A stretch of 25,566 bases of DNA, taken from JAXGPP01 sp964436865. Lineage in GTDB: Bacteria; Planctomycetota; Planctomycetia; Pirellulales; Thermoguttaceae. Positions 25,315 to 25,566 of the stretch are shown here, one piece after another (position 1 is the first letter of the stretch; every line of letters starts with the position of its first letter). The DNA is taken from positions 1-25,566 of the forward strand of contig CAYTFK010000064.1 of NCBI GenBank assembly GCA_964436865.1. Direction: 5' to 3'. The notes beneath the pieces are model-generated. The model was not told the DNA's origin and did no database searches. It saw only the letters and a list, made by a program, of their open reading frames with translations. The translations under genes and the position numbers were made by a program.

Positions 25315-25566
25315 AATCGAGCCGTCCAGTCGCCCGAGCAAAGCAGGCCCGCCAGTCCGCCCCGGCCGCGTCCGAGGATCAGTCTCAACTGCCGCGAGCC
25401 TCCGTCGCTTCTCGCCTCCGGGCGTGGTACGACTCGACGGCCGGCCACGCGCTGCTCAGTGCGGCGCTCTTTTGGGCCGCGCTGCCGCCCTTAGACTGGT
25501 GGCCACTGGCCTGGATCGCCCCGGTCTGGTGGATCATGCTCATTCGTCGGCCGGAACTGTCGGGAA
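25308..25566 (+). CDS. lnt: Apolipoprotein N-acyltransferase Lnt, 5' end only
   Basis: The frame runs off the window after 86 codons. A basic, Ser/Ala-rich cytoplasmic start of about 45 residues is followed by the first membrane helices, ALLSAALFWAALPPLDWWPL and AWIAPVWWIMLI, a pattern typical of the Lnt N-terminus, ahead of the nitrilase-like domain that would lie beyond the edge. Lnt adds the third acyl chain to lipoproteins in the inner membrane. The ATG overlaps the trpG/pabA stop in ATGCTGA, so translation is probably coupled. The catalytic Glu-Lys-Cys residues cannot be checked. Confidence 0.75.

Overview
The window looks like a high-GC planctomycete (Planctomycetota, probably a Pirellulales-like lineage). 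The evidence is two Tat-exported Gfo/Idh/MocA-type proteins and a Tat-exported sugar isomerase-like TIM barrel, several Sec-exported carbohydrate-active proteins, a FliN-like SpoA protein with no flagellar genes around it, and a small Cys-rich lipoprotein. A run of exactly 100 N (8604-8703) shows this is a scaffolded draft assembly. This placement is inferred from gene content, not from a marker gene. No rRNA, tRNA, CRISPR array or insertion sequence was seen.

Layout. (1) 1-2782, plus strand: the 3' end of mscL, a secreted GH71/99-like glycosidase and a double-GNAT acetyltransferase. (2) 2792-10329, all minus strand: an envelope carbohydrate module. In transcription order it holds two tandem DUF4185 proteins, a serine hydrolase of the beta-lactamase/esterase fold, a Tat Gfo/Idh/MocA protein, a Tat TIM-barrel protein and a second Tat Gfo/Idh/MocA protein. 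The spacing (49, 25, 247, 30 and 155 nt) suggests short co-transcribed blocks. (3) 10547-20106, minus strand: an exopolysaccharide block of an SLBB/Wza-type export lipoprotein, a Wzc-type tyrosine autokinase, an O-antigen ligase/polymerase with a TPR-like tail, and a bifunctional L-fucokinase/GDP-fucose pyrophosphorylase (fkp). (4) 20479-25566, mixed strands: an eight-repeat TPR lipoprotein, a FAD-dependent oxidoreductase that has lost the usual active-site cysteines, a SpoA/FliN-like protein, a 74-residue lipoprotein, a glutamine amidotransferase subunit (trpG/pabA) and the start of apolipoprotein N-acyltransferase (lnt).

How they may work together: the export lipoprotein, autokinase and ligase would build and export a surface polysaccharide, and Fkp would supply GDP-L-fucose or a related sugar nucleotide. 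The neighbouring module of exported glycosidase-like proteins, oxidoreductase-like proteins and an isomerase-like protein would process external or envelope glycans. DUF4185 includes characterised endo-D-arabinanases, and Fkp-type enzymes can accept D-arabinose as well as L-fucose in some organisms. A shared theme of L-fuco/D-arabino sugars is therefore a testable but unproven link between regions 2 and 3.

Most start codons were moved downstream of the longest open frame, on the basis of Shine-Dalgarno motifs, Tat/Sec signal sequences or lipoboxes. Long antisense frames are common in this GC-rich DNA and were not called.
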